A stretch of DNA of 64,000 bases. Origin: Micromonospora fulviviridis (GTDB taxonomy: Bacteria; Actinomycetota; Actinomycetes; Mycobacteriales; Micromonosporaceae). The position numbers and the translations under genes were made by a program. The stretch's first letter is position 1. Each line of letters starts with the position of its first letter. The notes under the pieces were generated by a model. That model worked only from the letters and a program-made list of their open reading frames with translations. It was not told the origin of the DNA and did not search any database. Below are positions 1 to 7,141 of the stretch, piece after piece. The DNA lies in contig NZ_BMRA01000008.1 in the NCBI RefSeq assembly GCF_014648395.1, positions 278,267-342,266 of the forward strand, written 5' to 3'.

Positions 1-279
1 TCCCTCGCCGAGGCGGTACGCGCCGCCGGCGCGGCCCTGGCCACCGACCTGACCGGCCAGGACGCCGACCGGCACGCGGGACGGGCCGAGGAGGCCGCGC
101 TGGCCGCGGTGCGCATCGGCGCGGAGCTGCTGGAGTCCGGCCCGCCGCTGCCCGTCGTCATGATCGTCGGGCAGATCCGGGCCACCGCGATCGACCTGCT
201 GCGCGGGGTCGGCGAGGATGGCGGGGCGGTGCTCAACCGGGTCGACGAGGCGCTCGGCCTGCCGACACCGGCGTCCTGA
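1..279 (+). CDS. C-terminal fragment of a membrane-transport-like protein (FUSC/aromatic acid exporter type?)
   Basis: The first 92 codons read open in frame 1 from the window edge to a TGA at 277-279; the start lies outside the window. The piece is Ala/Leu-rich and helical, with no membrane segment of its own. A stretch reading MIVGQIRATAIDLLRG resembles the cytosolic tail of FUSC-type (aromatic acid exporter) proteins, but this is recognition from memory and weak. The gene converges on the riboflavin-type reductase that follows. Function is uncertain. Confidence 0.45.
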   Translation, partial: SLAEAVRAAGAALATDLTGQDADRHAGRAEEAALAAVRIGAELLESGPPLPVVMIVGQIRATAIDLLRGVGEDGGAVLNRVDEALGLPTPAS

Positions 280-280
280 C

Positions 281-302
281 CGGCCGGCGGCCCGTCCGGC
301 CG
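281..302. terminator. Small hairpin between convergent genes
   Basis: A 7-bp perfect inverted repeat, CGGCCGG (281-287) and CCGGCCG (296-302), with an 8-nt loop, follows the stop codon at 277-279 and faces the convergent gene ending at 355. There is no T-tract, which is usual for actinomycete terminators. The assignment rests on position and symmetry only. Confidence 0.35.
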
Positions 303-354
303 CGCATCGACGAGCTGTCCCGGCGCCCCGGACCAGGCCACCGGACGCGCGCTG

Positions 355-1044
355 CTACACCTCGCAGCGGTCGGAGAGGGCGTATCGGGTGAGCACCACG
401 TCGCCGATCTGGCGTACCTCGACCACCCGGGCGCGGCGGCCCGGGTGCCACGGGAAGCGGCCGTCCCCGACGAACCGGGGCGCCCGGCGGTCGCCCACGA
501 AGAACGGCGCCACCACCAGGTGCAGCTCGTCGGCGACACCGGCGGTGAGGAACTGGCAGTGCACGGTGCCGCCACCCTCCACCATGAGCCGGCCGACCCC
601 GCGCCCGGCCAGGTCGGCGAGGACCGCGTGGGGGGTGACGGGTTCGCCCGCGTCGACCACGGTGGCCACCGCGCCCACCTGCTCCCGGGCCTTCTCCACC
701 ACGCCGCTCGGGCAGTAGACCAGCTTCGGCCCGTCGCCCGTGGTGAAGAACCGGGCGGTCGGGTCGAGGTCGCCGCTGGCCGTGACGGTGACCTTCACCG
801 GGGACGGGGGCAGGCCGCGGGCCACCCGCTCGGCCCGCCGCCGCTCGCTGCGCACCAGCAGCCGGGGGTCGTCGCGGCGGACCGTGGCGGCGCCCACCAT
901 GATCGCGTCGGCGGCGGCCCGGACAGCGTCGACCCGGTCGAGGTCCACGTCGTTGGACAGCAGCAGCCGCTCGGCGGTGGCGTCGTCGATGTAGCCGTCG
1001 ATCGACATGGCACAGCTGAGCAGCACGTACGGCCGGCCGGTCAC
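355..1044 (-). CDS. RibD-like pyrimidine reductase (dihydrofolate reductase superfamily)
   Basis: This 229-residue protein has the RibD C-terminal reductase fold. Near the N-terminus it reads LLSCAMSIDGYIDD, then IMVGAATVRRDDPRL, and later RLMVEGGGTVHCQF, the usual substrate/NADPH-binding stretches. Family members reduce the ribosyl group of a riboflavin-pathway pyrimidine with NADPH. There is no N-terminal deaminase domain, so it would supply only the reductase step. The GTG start (1042-1044) overlaps the stop of the upstream GTP cyclohydrolase II gene in a GTGA, so the two are translationally coupled and probably act in sequence on a GTP-derived pyrimidine. Because the neighbours include a pterin synthase-like enzyme and a glycosyltransferase, the product may not be riboflavin. 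Confidence 0.85.
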   Translation of the reverse strand: MTGRPYVLLSCAMSIDGYIDDATAERLLLSNDVDLDRVDAVRAAADAIMVGAATVRRDDPRLLVRSERRRAERVARGLPPSPVKVTVTASGDLDPTARFFTTGDGPKLVYCPSGVVEKAREQVGAVATVVDAGEPVTPHAVLADLAGRGVGRLMVEGGGTVHCQFLTAGVADELHLVVAPFFVGDRRAPRFVGDGRFPWHPGRRARVVEVRQIGDVVLTRYALSDRCEV

Positions 1045-1676
1045 GGCACGAAGGGCAGGTCGAGGGCATGGTCGGCGCGGGTCACCTTGGCGGCCAGGTA
1101 GCCCGCGTTGGTCGGGGACAGGTGCACCCCGGTGAGCACCCGGTCGACCACCGTGACGCCCAGCCGCTCCAGCTGCGCGGCCTTGTCGGGGTTGTTGCTG
1201 AGCAGGGCCACCCGGGTCACGCCCAGTGCCGCGAGCATCTGCGCGGCCACCGTGTAGTCGCGCTCGTCGGCGCCCCGGCCCAGCGCCACATTCGCCTCGT
1301 AGGTGTCCAGCCCGCCGTCCTGGAGGGCGTACGCGTCCAGCTTGGCGTAGAGGCCGATTCCCCGGCCCTCCTGGCGCAGGTAGAGCAGGTAGCCGCCGGC
1401 GTCGGCGATCCGCTCGACCGCCTCGCGCAGTTGCGGGCCGCAGTCGCAGCGCTGGCTGCCGAAGACGTCCCCGGTCAGGCACTCGCTGTGCGGGCGGACC
1501 AGCGGTGGCGAGGCGTCCGGGTCCCGCCGCTCGCCGAGCCCGATGGCGAGGTGCTCGCGGCCGTCGACCAGGCCGTGGAAGGAGTGCACACGGGCGGTGG
1601 TCACATACCCGTCGGGGAACCGCAGCGGGACCGTGACCTGGGTCCGGACCGTCGCGGCGGGCAGCGTTTCGTCCAT
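1041..1676 (-). CDS. ribA: GTP cyclohydrolase II
   Basis: This 211-residue stand-alone GTP cyclohydrolase II opens the imidazole ring of GTP. The zinc site is visible as SECLTGDVFGSQRCDCG with Cys66, Cys77 and Cys79. RQEGRGIGL (101-109) and AYALQDGG (115-122) follow. Tyr116 aligns with the catalytic Tyr105 of E. coli RibA, so ordinary pyrimidine formation is expected rather than the formylamino product reported for a paralogue lacking this Tyr. There is no DHBP synthase domain. The ATG at 1674-1676 is followed downstream by a 4-bp overlap with the reductase. The setting among methyl-, glycosyl- and pterin-type enzymes suggests a dedicated second copy rather than the housekeeping riboflavin enzyme, which is inference. 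Confidence 0.9.
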   Translation of the reverse strand: MDETLPAATVRTQVTVPLRFPDGYVTTARVHSFHGLVDGREHLAIGLGERRDPDASPPLVRPHSECLTGDVFGSQRCDCGPQLREAVERIADAGGYLLYLRQEGRGIGLYAKLDAYALQDGGLDTYEANVALGRGADERDYTVAAQMLAALGVTRVALLSNNPDKAAQLERLGVTVVDRVLTGVHLSPTNAGYLAAKVTRADHALDLPFVP

Positions 1677-1744
1677 GCTTCTCCTCAGTCCCGGCTGCCG
1701 GACGCGCCGGCAACGCACACCTCGCACCCTCACCGTAGGCGGGA

Positions 1745-2722
1745 TCACCGACAGTCGCCGGGCTCCCGAGCCGCACGCCGGCGGACCAGCAGCACGGCGG
1801 CGCCCGGCAGGCTGGCCACCAGGACCAGCGCCCCGTAGACCGTGCCGGTGGCGACGCCCTGCGCGGCGGTCAGGCCGGCCGCGGCGAACGCCCAGGCGGC
1901 CACCCCCTCGCGCGGCCCGAAACCGCCCACGTTCACCGGCAGCCCCATGGCAAGCAGGGCCAGCAGGGTCAGCGGCACCAACCGGGACAGCGGCGCGTCG
2001 GCGCCCGCGGTGCGCGCCGCCACCACGAAGGTGGCCAGGTGGCCGGCGACCACGACGGCCGAGGCCGCCACCACGCCGAGCCAGGTGCGCCGGGCGAGCA
2101 GCCCGGCCCGGACGTCGGCGACGGCGGTGCGCACCGCCCGGGCCCAGCGGGACGCCCCGGAGCGGGGCACGGCCCGGGCCAGCAGCGCCAGCGCCAGCGC
2201 GACCGCGGCCAGCCCGGCGGCCACCGCCGGCAGGTACGGCCGGACCGGGGACGGCAGCGCCGCCAGCACGGCCACCGCGATGACCAGCTGCACCACCTGT
2301 CCGGCGGCGCGCTCCCAGACCACGGCGCGGACGCCCCGGGCCACGTCCCCGGCGTCCCGGCCGTGCCGGACCGCCCGGTGCACGTCGCCAAGCACCCCGC
2401 CGGGCAGGGTGGAGTTGAGGAAGACCGCCCGGTAGCAGTGCGCGACCGCGGCCCGCAGCGGCAGCCGTACGCCCAGCCCGCCGGCGACCAGCGACCAGCG
2501 CCAGGCGCAGCAGACCGTGGTGACCGCGCCGATGCCGAGCGCGGCGGCGAGCGCCGGCGCGTCGATCAGCCGCAGCCCGGCCAGGAACGGGCCGGTGCCC
2601 ACCGACCAGACCAGCGCCGCGAGCACGGCGAGGCCGGCGAGCGGGCGGGCCCAGGTCCAGAACGACCGGGGCGGCGCGGGCGCGGCGGCCGGGACGGGCC
2701 CGGCGACGGCGGCGTGTGACAA
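1745..2722 (-). CDS. UPF0104 / lysylphosphatidylglycerol synthase transmembrane-domain protein
   Basis: This 325-residue, very hydrophobic protein has about seven or eight membrane segments from residue 27 on. It carries the family's features around FLNSTLPGGVLGDVHRA (about 100-117) and MGLPVNVGGFGPREG (about 255-270). The family (flippase part of MprF-like proteins) is linked to lipid handling or undefined export; the catalytic aminoacyltransferase half of MprF is absent. The start is read as TTG at 2720-2722 because a GGAGGA sits 7 nt upstream and no better ATG or GTG is available. It lies 52 bp behind the methyltransferase and 68 bp ahead of ribA, so it belongs to the same operon. Its substrate is unknown. 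Confidence 0.8.
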   Translation of the reverse strand: MSHAAVAGPVPAAAPAPPRSFWTWARPLAGLAVLAALVWSVGTGPFLAGLRLIDAPALAAALGIGAVTTVCCAWRWSLVAGGLGVRLPLRAAVAHCYRAVFLNSTLPGGVLGDVHRAVRHGRDAGDVARGVRAVVWERAAGQVVQLVIAVAVLAALPSPVRPYLPAVAAGLAAVALALALLARAVPRSGASRWARAVRTAVADVRAGLLARRTWLGVVAASAVVVAGHLATFVVAARTAGADAPLSRLVPLTLLALLAMGLPVNVGGFGPREGVAAWAFAAAGLTAAQGVATGTVYGALVLVASLPGAAVLLVRRRAAREPGDCR

Positions 2723-2774
2723 GAGCGGTCCTCCCTCGGTCCACCCGTTGTCACGTACGAGCGGCCGCTACGGT

Positions 2775-3587
2775 TCATCCGGCGAGCAGGTCGGCGTGCT
2801 CCAGCACCACCCGCAGCCGGCCGTCGGCCACCTCGGCGAGCCGCCGCTCCCGGTACGCGTCGACCACCCCGGCCAGCTCCGGCCGCTCCTCGACGGCCGC
2901 GTCGAGCCAGCCGACCAGCCACTCCGCGGTCAGCGCGGCGTACTCCGGGCCGAGGCGCCACGGGCTGGGCCGGACCGCCACCTCGACGCCCCGGCGGCGG
3001 AAGGCCGCCACGGTGGCGTCCACGGCGTCCGGGCCGAGCAGGGCGCGCCCGCCGGCCGTACGCCGCTGGTGGGCGTTGAACGCGGCCTCGAACTCGGCGT
3101 CGAGCGGGTCGGCGGGGGTGAACCGCACCCGGCCAACCACGGTGATCGCGAAGAGGGTGAGGTGGCCGGCGCAGGCCGCCACCGTCCGCTCGACCTCCTC
3201 GGCGGTGAGCATGTCCAGCAGCGCCGAGGCGGTGACGAGGTGGGCGTCGGCCAGGTCGGCGGCACCCAACCGGGTGATGTCGGAGCCCCGGACCAGCACG
3301 GTGACCGGGCTGCCGTCGGCGGCCACGACCGGCTCGGCGGCGGCCCGGGCGCGCAGGTCGGGGTCCCGCTCGTGCAGCACCCAGCACTGCGGGCCGGGCA
3401 GCCGCGGGGCGAGCCATCGGGCCATCGACCCGGTGCCGCTGCCCAGGTCGTGCACGACGAGCGGGCGGTCGGGGGGCAGCCGGCGGCGGACCGCGTCGAG
3501 CAGCTCGGCGGAGCGGGCGGCCGCGTCGGCGGGTTCGCGCCGCCGCAGCCAGTCCGCGAAGTCGGGGGGTAGCAGTGAGGTGGTCAT
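2775..3587 (-). CDS. Class I SAM-dependent methyltransferase
   Basis: The predicted protein has 270 residues. The SAM-binding motif I reads LVVHDLGSGTGSMARWLA (about 47-64). The acidic residue of motif II lies in CWVLHERDPDL, and a DAHLVTASALLDML stretch matches motif IV. The ATG at 3585-3587 overlaps the stop of the upstream GT4 gene (ATGA), so the two are co-translated and probably act on the same metabolite. The acceptor cannot be told from the sequence. The operon also encodes an alcohol dehydrogenase, a pterin synthase-like protein and GTP cyclohydrolase II. Confidence 0.85.
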   Translation of the reverse strand: MTTSLLPPDFADWLRRREPADAAARSAELLDAVRRRLPPDRPLVVHDLGSGTGSMARWLAPRLPGPQCWVLHERDPDLRARAAAEPVVAADGSPVTVLVRGSDITRLGAADLADAHLVTASALLDMLTAEEVERTVAACAGHLTLFAITVVGRVRFTPADPLDAEFEAAFNAHQRRTAGGRALLGPDAVDATVAAFRRRGVEVAVRPSPWRLGPEYAALTAEWLVGWLDAAVEERPELAGVVDAYRERRLAEVADGRLRVVLEHADLLAG

Positions 3588-4621
3588 GCCGCCGTGGCCT
3601 CCTTGAGGGCTGCCGCCAGCCGGTGCGCGGTGACCGGCCAGCCGGTGAGGGTGTCCCGCCGCTGCCGGGCGGCGCGGCGCAGCCGGTCCCGCAGGTCCGG
3701 GTCGGTGAGCCAGCGGCGGAGCGCGCCGGCCAGCGCGGCCGGGTCCGCCGGGGGGACCAGCAGGCCGGGCCGCTCGCCGTCCGGGCCGCGACCGAGCGTC
3801 CCGGGCAGGCCGCCGGTGTCGCTGGCCAGCACCGGTACGCCCCGCGCGAGCGCCTCGGTGACCACCATCCCGTAGGTCTCCCGGCGGGACGGCAGCACCA
3901 GCAGGTCGGCGGCCGCGTACGCGGCGGCCAGGTCGGCGCCGGTGCGCGGGCCGGCCAGCCGGACACGGTCGACGAGGCCGGTGTCGGCGAGCTGCCGGCG
4001 CAGCCGCGCCACGAAGTCCGGGTCGCGGGTGAGCGGGCCGACCAGGTCGCAGGTCCAGGGCAGGTCGGCGACCCGTGCGAGGGCGGCGGCGAGCACGTCG
4101 TGCCCCTTGAGCGGGGTGACCGCCGCGACGCAGAGCAGCCGGGCGCCGGCCGGCGAGCCGGGCGTGACCGGCGCCGGGTCCACCCCGGGCGGGGCGACCG
4201 TCACCCGGTCGGCGGCGAGCGGGTAGCGATCGAGCAGCCGGCGGCGGGTCCACTCGCTGGTGGTGACCACGGCGGTCGCGGCGGCCAGCGCGCGGGCCTC
4301 GACGTCGTCCTCCAGCGGCAGGTGCACCAGCACGACGAGGCGCAGCCGCCGGGCGTGCGGGGCCAGCACCTCCGGCACGGTCGAGGCGACCAGCCCGTCG
4401 AGCAGCACGGTCGCGCCGTCGGGCAGCGCGGCGAGCACGCCGGCCAGCGCAGCCCGGTCCGCCGCACCCGGGTTCGGCCAGCCGCCCGGCACCGGGTGTT
4501 CCCGCACGGTCCAGCCGAGCGCGGCCAGCTCGTGGCAGGCCCGGCGGTCGTACCCGTTGCCGCCGCTGGGGCTCGCCGGGTCGTCGATGTCGCCCGGCAG
4601 CACCACGTGCACGACGGTCAT
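3584..4621 (-). CDS. GT4-family glycosyltransferase
   Basis: The 345-residue GT-B protein has a glycine-rich N-terminal loop (SPSGGNGYDRRACHEL) and the C-terminal donor site SRRETYGMVVTEAL, with the EX7E pair typical of retaining GT4 enzymes. No signal peptide or membrane segment is seen, so it acts in the cytosol on a nucleotide-sugar donor. The ATG at 4619-4621 lies only 4 bp after the upstream gene's stop, and its own stop overlaps the methyltransferase start. It may glycosylate a small molecule made by the operon; the acceptor is unknown. Confidence 0.85.
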   Translation of the reverse strand: MTVVHVVLPGDIDDPASPSGGNGYDRRACHELAALGWTVREHPVPGGWPNPGAADRAALAGVLAALPDGATVLLDGLVASTVPEVLAPHARRLRLVVLVHLPLEDDVEARALAAATAVVTTSEWTRRRLLDRYPLAADRVTVAPPGVDPAPVTPGSPAGARLLCVAAVTPLKGHDVLAAALARVADLPWTCDLVGPLTRDPDFVARLRRQLADTGLVDRVRLAGPRTGADLAAAYAAADLLVLPSRRETYGMVVTEALARGVPVLASDTGGLPGTLGRGPDGERPGLLVPPADPAALAGALRRWLTDPDLRDRLRRAARQRRDTLTGWPVTAHRLAAALKEATAA

Positions 4622-4625
4622 CCGG

Positions 4626-5030
4626 TCACAGCGACCGCTCGTAGCTGGCCCAGGCGACGTGCGACTCGTGCAGGGTGACCGTGATCCCGGCCAGGCCGCG
4701 CGCCCCCTCGCCGAGCCGCCCGGCGTGCACCGCCTCGGCCAGCCGGTCGGCCACCGACCGGGCCAGCACCTCGGTGGTGGTGTTCACCCCGGCGAAGTCC
4801 GGCTCGTCGTCCAGGTTGCGGTAGGTGAGCGCGCCGAGCACGGCCTTGAGCTGCTCGGTGGCCAGCCCGATGTCGACCACGATCCCGTCGGCGTCCAGCT
4901 CCGGCCGGCGGAAGGTGGCGTCGACGACGAAGGTCGCGCCGTGCAGCCGCTGGGCCGGACCGAACACCTCGCCGCGGAAGCTGTGGGCGACCATCATGTG
5001 GTCGCGGACGGTGACGCTGAACATGGTCAC
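4626..5030 (-). CDS. 6-pyruvoyl/6-carboxytetrahydropterin synthase-like protein (QueD/PTPS family)
   Basis: A 134-residue protein, close to the usual PTPS/QueD length. It shows the N-terminal zinc His in DHMMVAHSFRGEVFGPAQRLHG (zinc ligands His15 and His30 region), the central VVDIGLATEQLKAVLG, the NLDDEPDF loop, TTTEVLARSVADRL, and a C-terminal TLHES catalytic stretch. Such enzymes convert dihydroneopterin triphosphate. The first His motif is AHSF rather than the strict AHxL, so an altered substrate is possible. GTG at 5028-5030 overlaps the stop of the dehydrogenase gene; an in-frame ATG two codons later (5022-5024) is an alternative start. Confidence 0.8.
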   Translation of the reverse strand: MTMFSVTVRDHMMVAHSFRGEVFGPAQRLHGATFVVDATFRRPELDADGIVVDIGLATEQLKAVLGALTYRNLDDEPDFAGVNTTTEVLARSVADRLAEAVHAGRLGEGARGLAGITVTLHESHVAWASYERSL

Positions 5031-6004
5031 TCCTCGTCGTAGGTGATGAGGTGGCAGAGCGCGGGGAGGCGGCCCGAGGCGAGCCGGTCCAGCACGTCGG
5101 GCAGGTCGGCGAAGCGGGACCGGCCGGTGATCAGCGCGTCGAACGCCGGGTCGGCGAGCAGGTCCAGGGCCAGCGCCAGCCGGTCGGCGTAGCTCCGGTC
5201 GGCGCGCCGGGGCGACACGGTGCCGACCTGGCTGCTACGGATGCCGAGCCGTTTCGAGTGGAACGCCCCGCCCAGGGCGAGGGTGACCGGCCGGTCGCCG
5301 TACCAGCTCAGCTCCAGCACGGTGCGTTCCGGGCGGAGCAGCTCCAGGGCGCGTTGCAGCCCCTCTGCGGTGGCGCTGGCGTGCACCACGAGGTCCCGGT
5401 CGCCGGCGGCGTCGGCGGGCAGCGCGAAGTCGACGCCGAGCGCCGCGGCCACCCCGGCCCGGGCCGGGTCGGCGTCGACCAGCTCGACGCGCACCCCCGG
5501 GAAGCGGGCCAGCACGGCGGCCACGCAGCACCCGACCATGCCACCGCCGACCACGGTGACCCGGTCGCCGACCAGCGGCGCGGCGTCCCAGAGCGCGTTC
5601 ACCGCGGTCTCCACGGTCCCGGCCAGCACCGCGCGGGCCGCCGGCACCCGATCGGGTACGACCACCACGGCGCCGGCCGGCACCACGTACGCGGTCTGGT
5701 GCGGGTGCAGGCAGAAGACGGTACGCCCGCGCAGCTCCGCCGGCCCCTCCTCGACGGTGCCGACACTCAGGTAGCCGTACTTCACCGGGGCCGGGAAGTC
5801 GCCCTCCTGGAACGGGGCGCGCATCGAGGCGTGCTGGTCGGCGGGGACCCGACCGGTGAAGACCAGGGTCTCGGTGCCCCGGCTGACGCCGGAGTAGCGG
5901 GCGCGGACCAGCACCTCGCCGGGGCCGGGCGGGGCGAGCGCGACCGGGCGGAGCTCACCCTCGCCTGGGGCGCGGAGCCAGAAGGCGCGGGCCTCACCGG
6001 TCAC
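5027..6004 (-). CDS. Zinc-type medium-chain alcohol dehydrogenase
   Basis: This 325-residue medium-chain dehydrogenase/reductase has an N-terminal GroES-like part (RYSGVSRGTETLVFTGRVP; KYGYLSVGTVEEG) and a Rossmann nucleotide site reading VTVVGGGMVGCCVAAVLA (about 153-170). The usual structural four-Cys zinc loop is not evident. The GTG at 6002-6004 was chosen because AGGAG lies 5-6 nt upstream; the longer reading from 6025 would run through that ribosome-binding site. It is the first gene of the seven-gene minus-strand operon. It probably oxidises or reduces an intermediate of that pathway; the substrate is unknown. Confidence 0.82.
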   Translation of the reverse strand: MTGEARAFWLRAPGEGELRPVALAPPGPGEVLVRARYSGVSRGTETLVFTGRVPADQHASMRAPFQEGDFPAPVKYGYLSVGTVEEGPAELRGRTVFCLHPHQTAYVVPAGAVVVVPDRVPAARAVLAGTVETAVNALWDAAPLVGDRVTVVGGGMVGCCVAAVLARFPGVRVELVDADPARAGVAAALGVDFALPADAAGDRDLVVHASATAEGLQRALELLRPERTVLELSWYGDRPVTLALGGAFHSKRLGIRSSQVGTVSPRRADRSYADRLALALDLLADPAFDALITGRSRFADLPDVLDRLASGRLPALCHLITYDEE

Positions 6005-6096
6005 GAAATCTCCTCTTTTCCGCATCCGGACCGAACCGGACGGCCGAATTTCCCGTGATGACTGGCAGGGTTGTCGATCATAGACACGGAGGCAGG

Positions 6097-7113
6097 GTGT
6101 CCACCGTTCGAAATGGCCCGTTGGTCGGGCTGATCGTGCAGTTCGTCCTGCTGGCCGCGCTCGCCGGCACGGTGGGCGTCGGCGTGGCGGGCTGGCTCGC
6201 CGGCCTGGCGTACGCCGGGGTGCTCTGCGGGCTGCTCCGGCGCGGCCTGCGGGCGGCCGGCGCGGAGCGGCTCGGGCCGGCCGACCGGGTGACGCTGGCC
6301 CGGGCGCTGCTGGTCGGCGGGGTGCTCGCCCTGGTCGTGGACGGCGGGCCGGCGCCGGTGGCCGTGCTGGTCCCGCTCACCGTGGTGGCGCTGGCGCTGG
6401 ACGCGGTGGACGGCCAGGTGGCCCGGCGCACCGGCACGGTGAGCGCGTTGGGCGCCCGCTTCGACATGGAGGTCGACTCGTTCCTGCTCCTGGTGCTCAG
6501 CGTCCACCTGGCCCCGTCGGTCGGGGCCTGGGTGCTGGTCATCGGCGGGATGCGGTACGCCTTCGTGGCGGCGGCCTGGCCGCTGCCCTGGATGCGCGGC
6601 ACGCTGCCGCCCCGGTACTGGCGCAAGGTGGTGGCGGCGGCGCAGGGCGTGGTGCTCGCGGCGGCCGCGAGCGGGCTGCTGCCGCCGGCGGCGACCGTGG
6701 CGCTGGTCGCGGGCGCGCTGGCCCTGCTGGTCGAGTCGTTCGGCCGCGACGTGGCCTGGCTGTGGCGGCACCGCCCGGCCGCCCCGGCGGCCCGGCCCAC
6801 CCCGGCCGTCGCGCTCGTCCCGGCGGTCGGGCCCGCCGTGCCCGGCGTGACCGCGCTCCCCGTGCTGGGCATCGGGCCCGCCGCGACCGCACTCCCCGCG
6901 CTGGGCGTCACGTCCGGCACGGGCGCCGTCCCGTCCTGGTCCGCCGGCACCGGCCCGGCGGACCTCCCCGCCCACGTGGCCGGACCCGCCCCGGCCGGTG
7001 CGGTCCGGCGCGCGACCGTCGGCGCGAACGGTCCGGCCGGCGCGCGACCGCTGGACCCGCCCGCGCGTCCGGTGCCCGTGGCCGTCCGGATCGTCGCCCA
7101 CCAGCCGGTCTGA
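6097..7113 (+). CDS. CDP-alcohol phosphatidyltransferase
   Basis: A 338-residue integral membrane enzyme carrying the complete CDP-alcohol phosphotransferase signature D-x2-DG-x2-AR-x8-G-x3-D-x3-D, seen from LDAVDGQVARRTG to FDMEVD (about residues 107-133). About six hydrophobic segments surround it. The last 100 residues are an Ala/Pro/Val-rich tail with no recognisable domain. The GTG at 6097 is used because GGAGG (6088-6092) precedes it; an upstream in-frame GTG at 6055 lacks one. It is divergent from the dehydrogenase operon (93-bp gap) and 28 bp ahead of the sulfatase-like gene, so those two probably form an envelope-lipid unit. The alcohol acceptor is unknown. Confidence 0.88.
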   Translation: MSTVRNGPLVGLIVQFVLLAALAGTVGVGVAGWLAGLAYAGVLCGLLRRGLRAAGAERLGPADRVTLARALLVGGVLALVVDGGPAPVAVLVPLTVVALALDAVDGQVARRTGTVSALGARFDMEVDSFLLLVLSVHLAPSVGAWVLVIGGMRYAFVAAAWPLPWMRGTLPPRYWRKVVAAAQGVVLAAAASGLLPPAATVALVAGALALLVESFGRDVAWLWRHRPAAPAARPTPAVALVPAVGPAVPGVTALPVLGIGPAATALPALGVTSGTGAVPSWSAGTGPADLPAHVAGPAPAGAVRRATVGANGPAGARPLDPPARPVPVAVRIVAHQPV

Positions 7114-7141
7114 CCCCTCCCCCTCGACGAAGGACGCCGCC

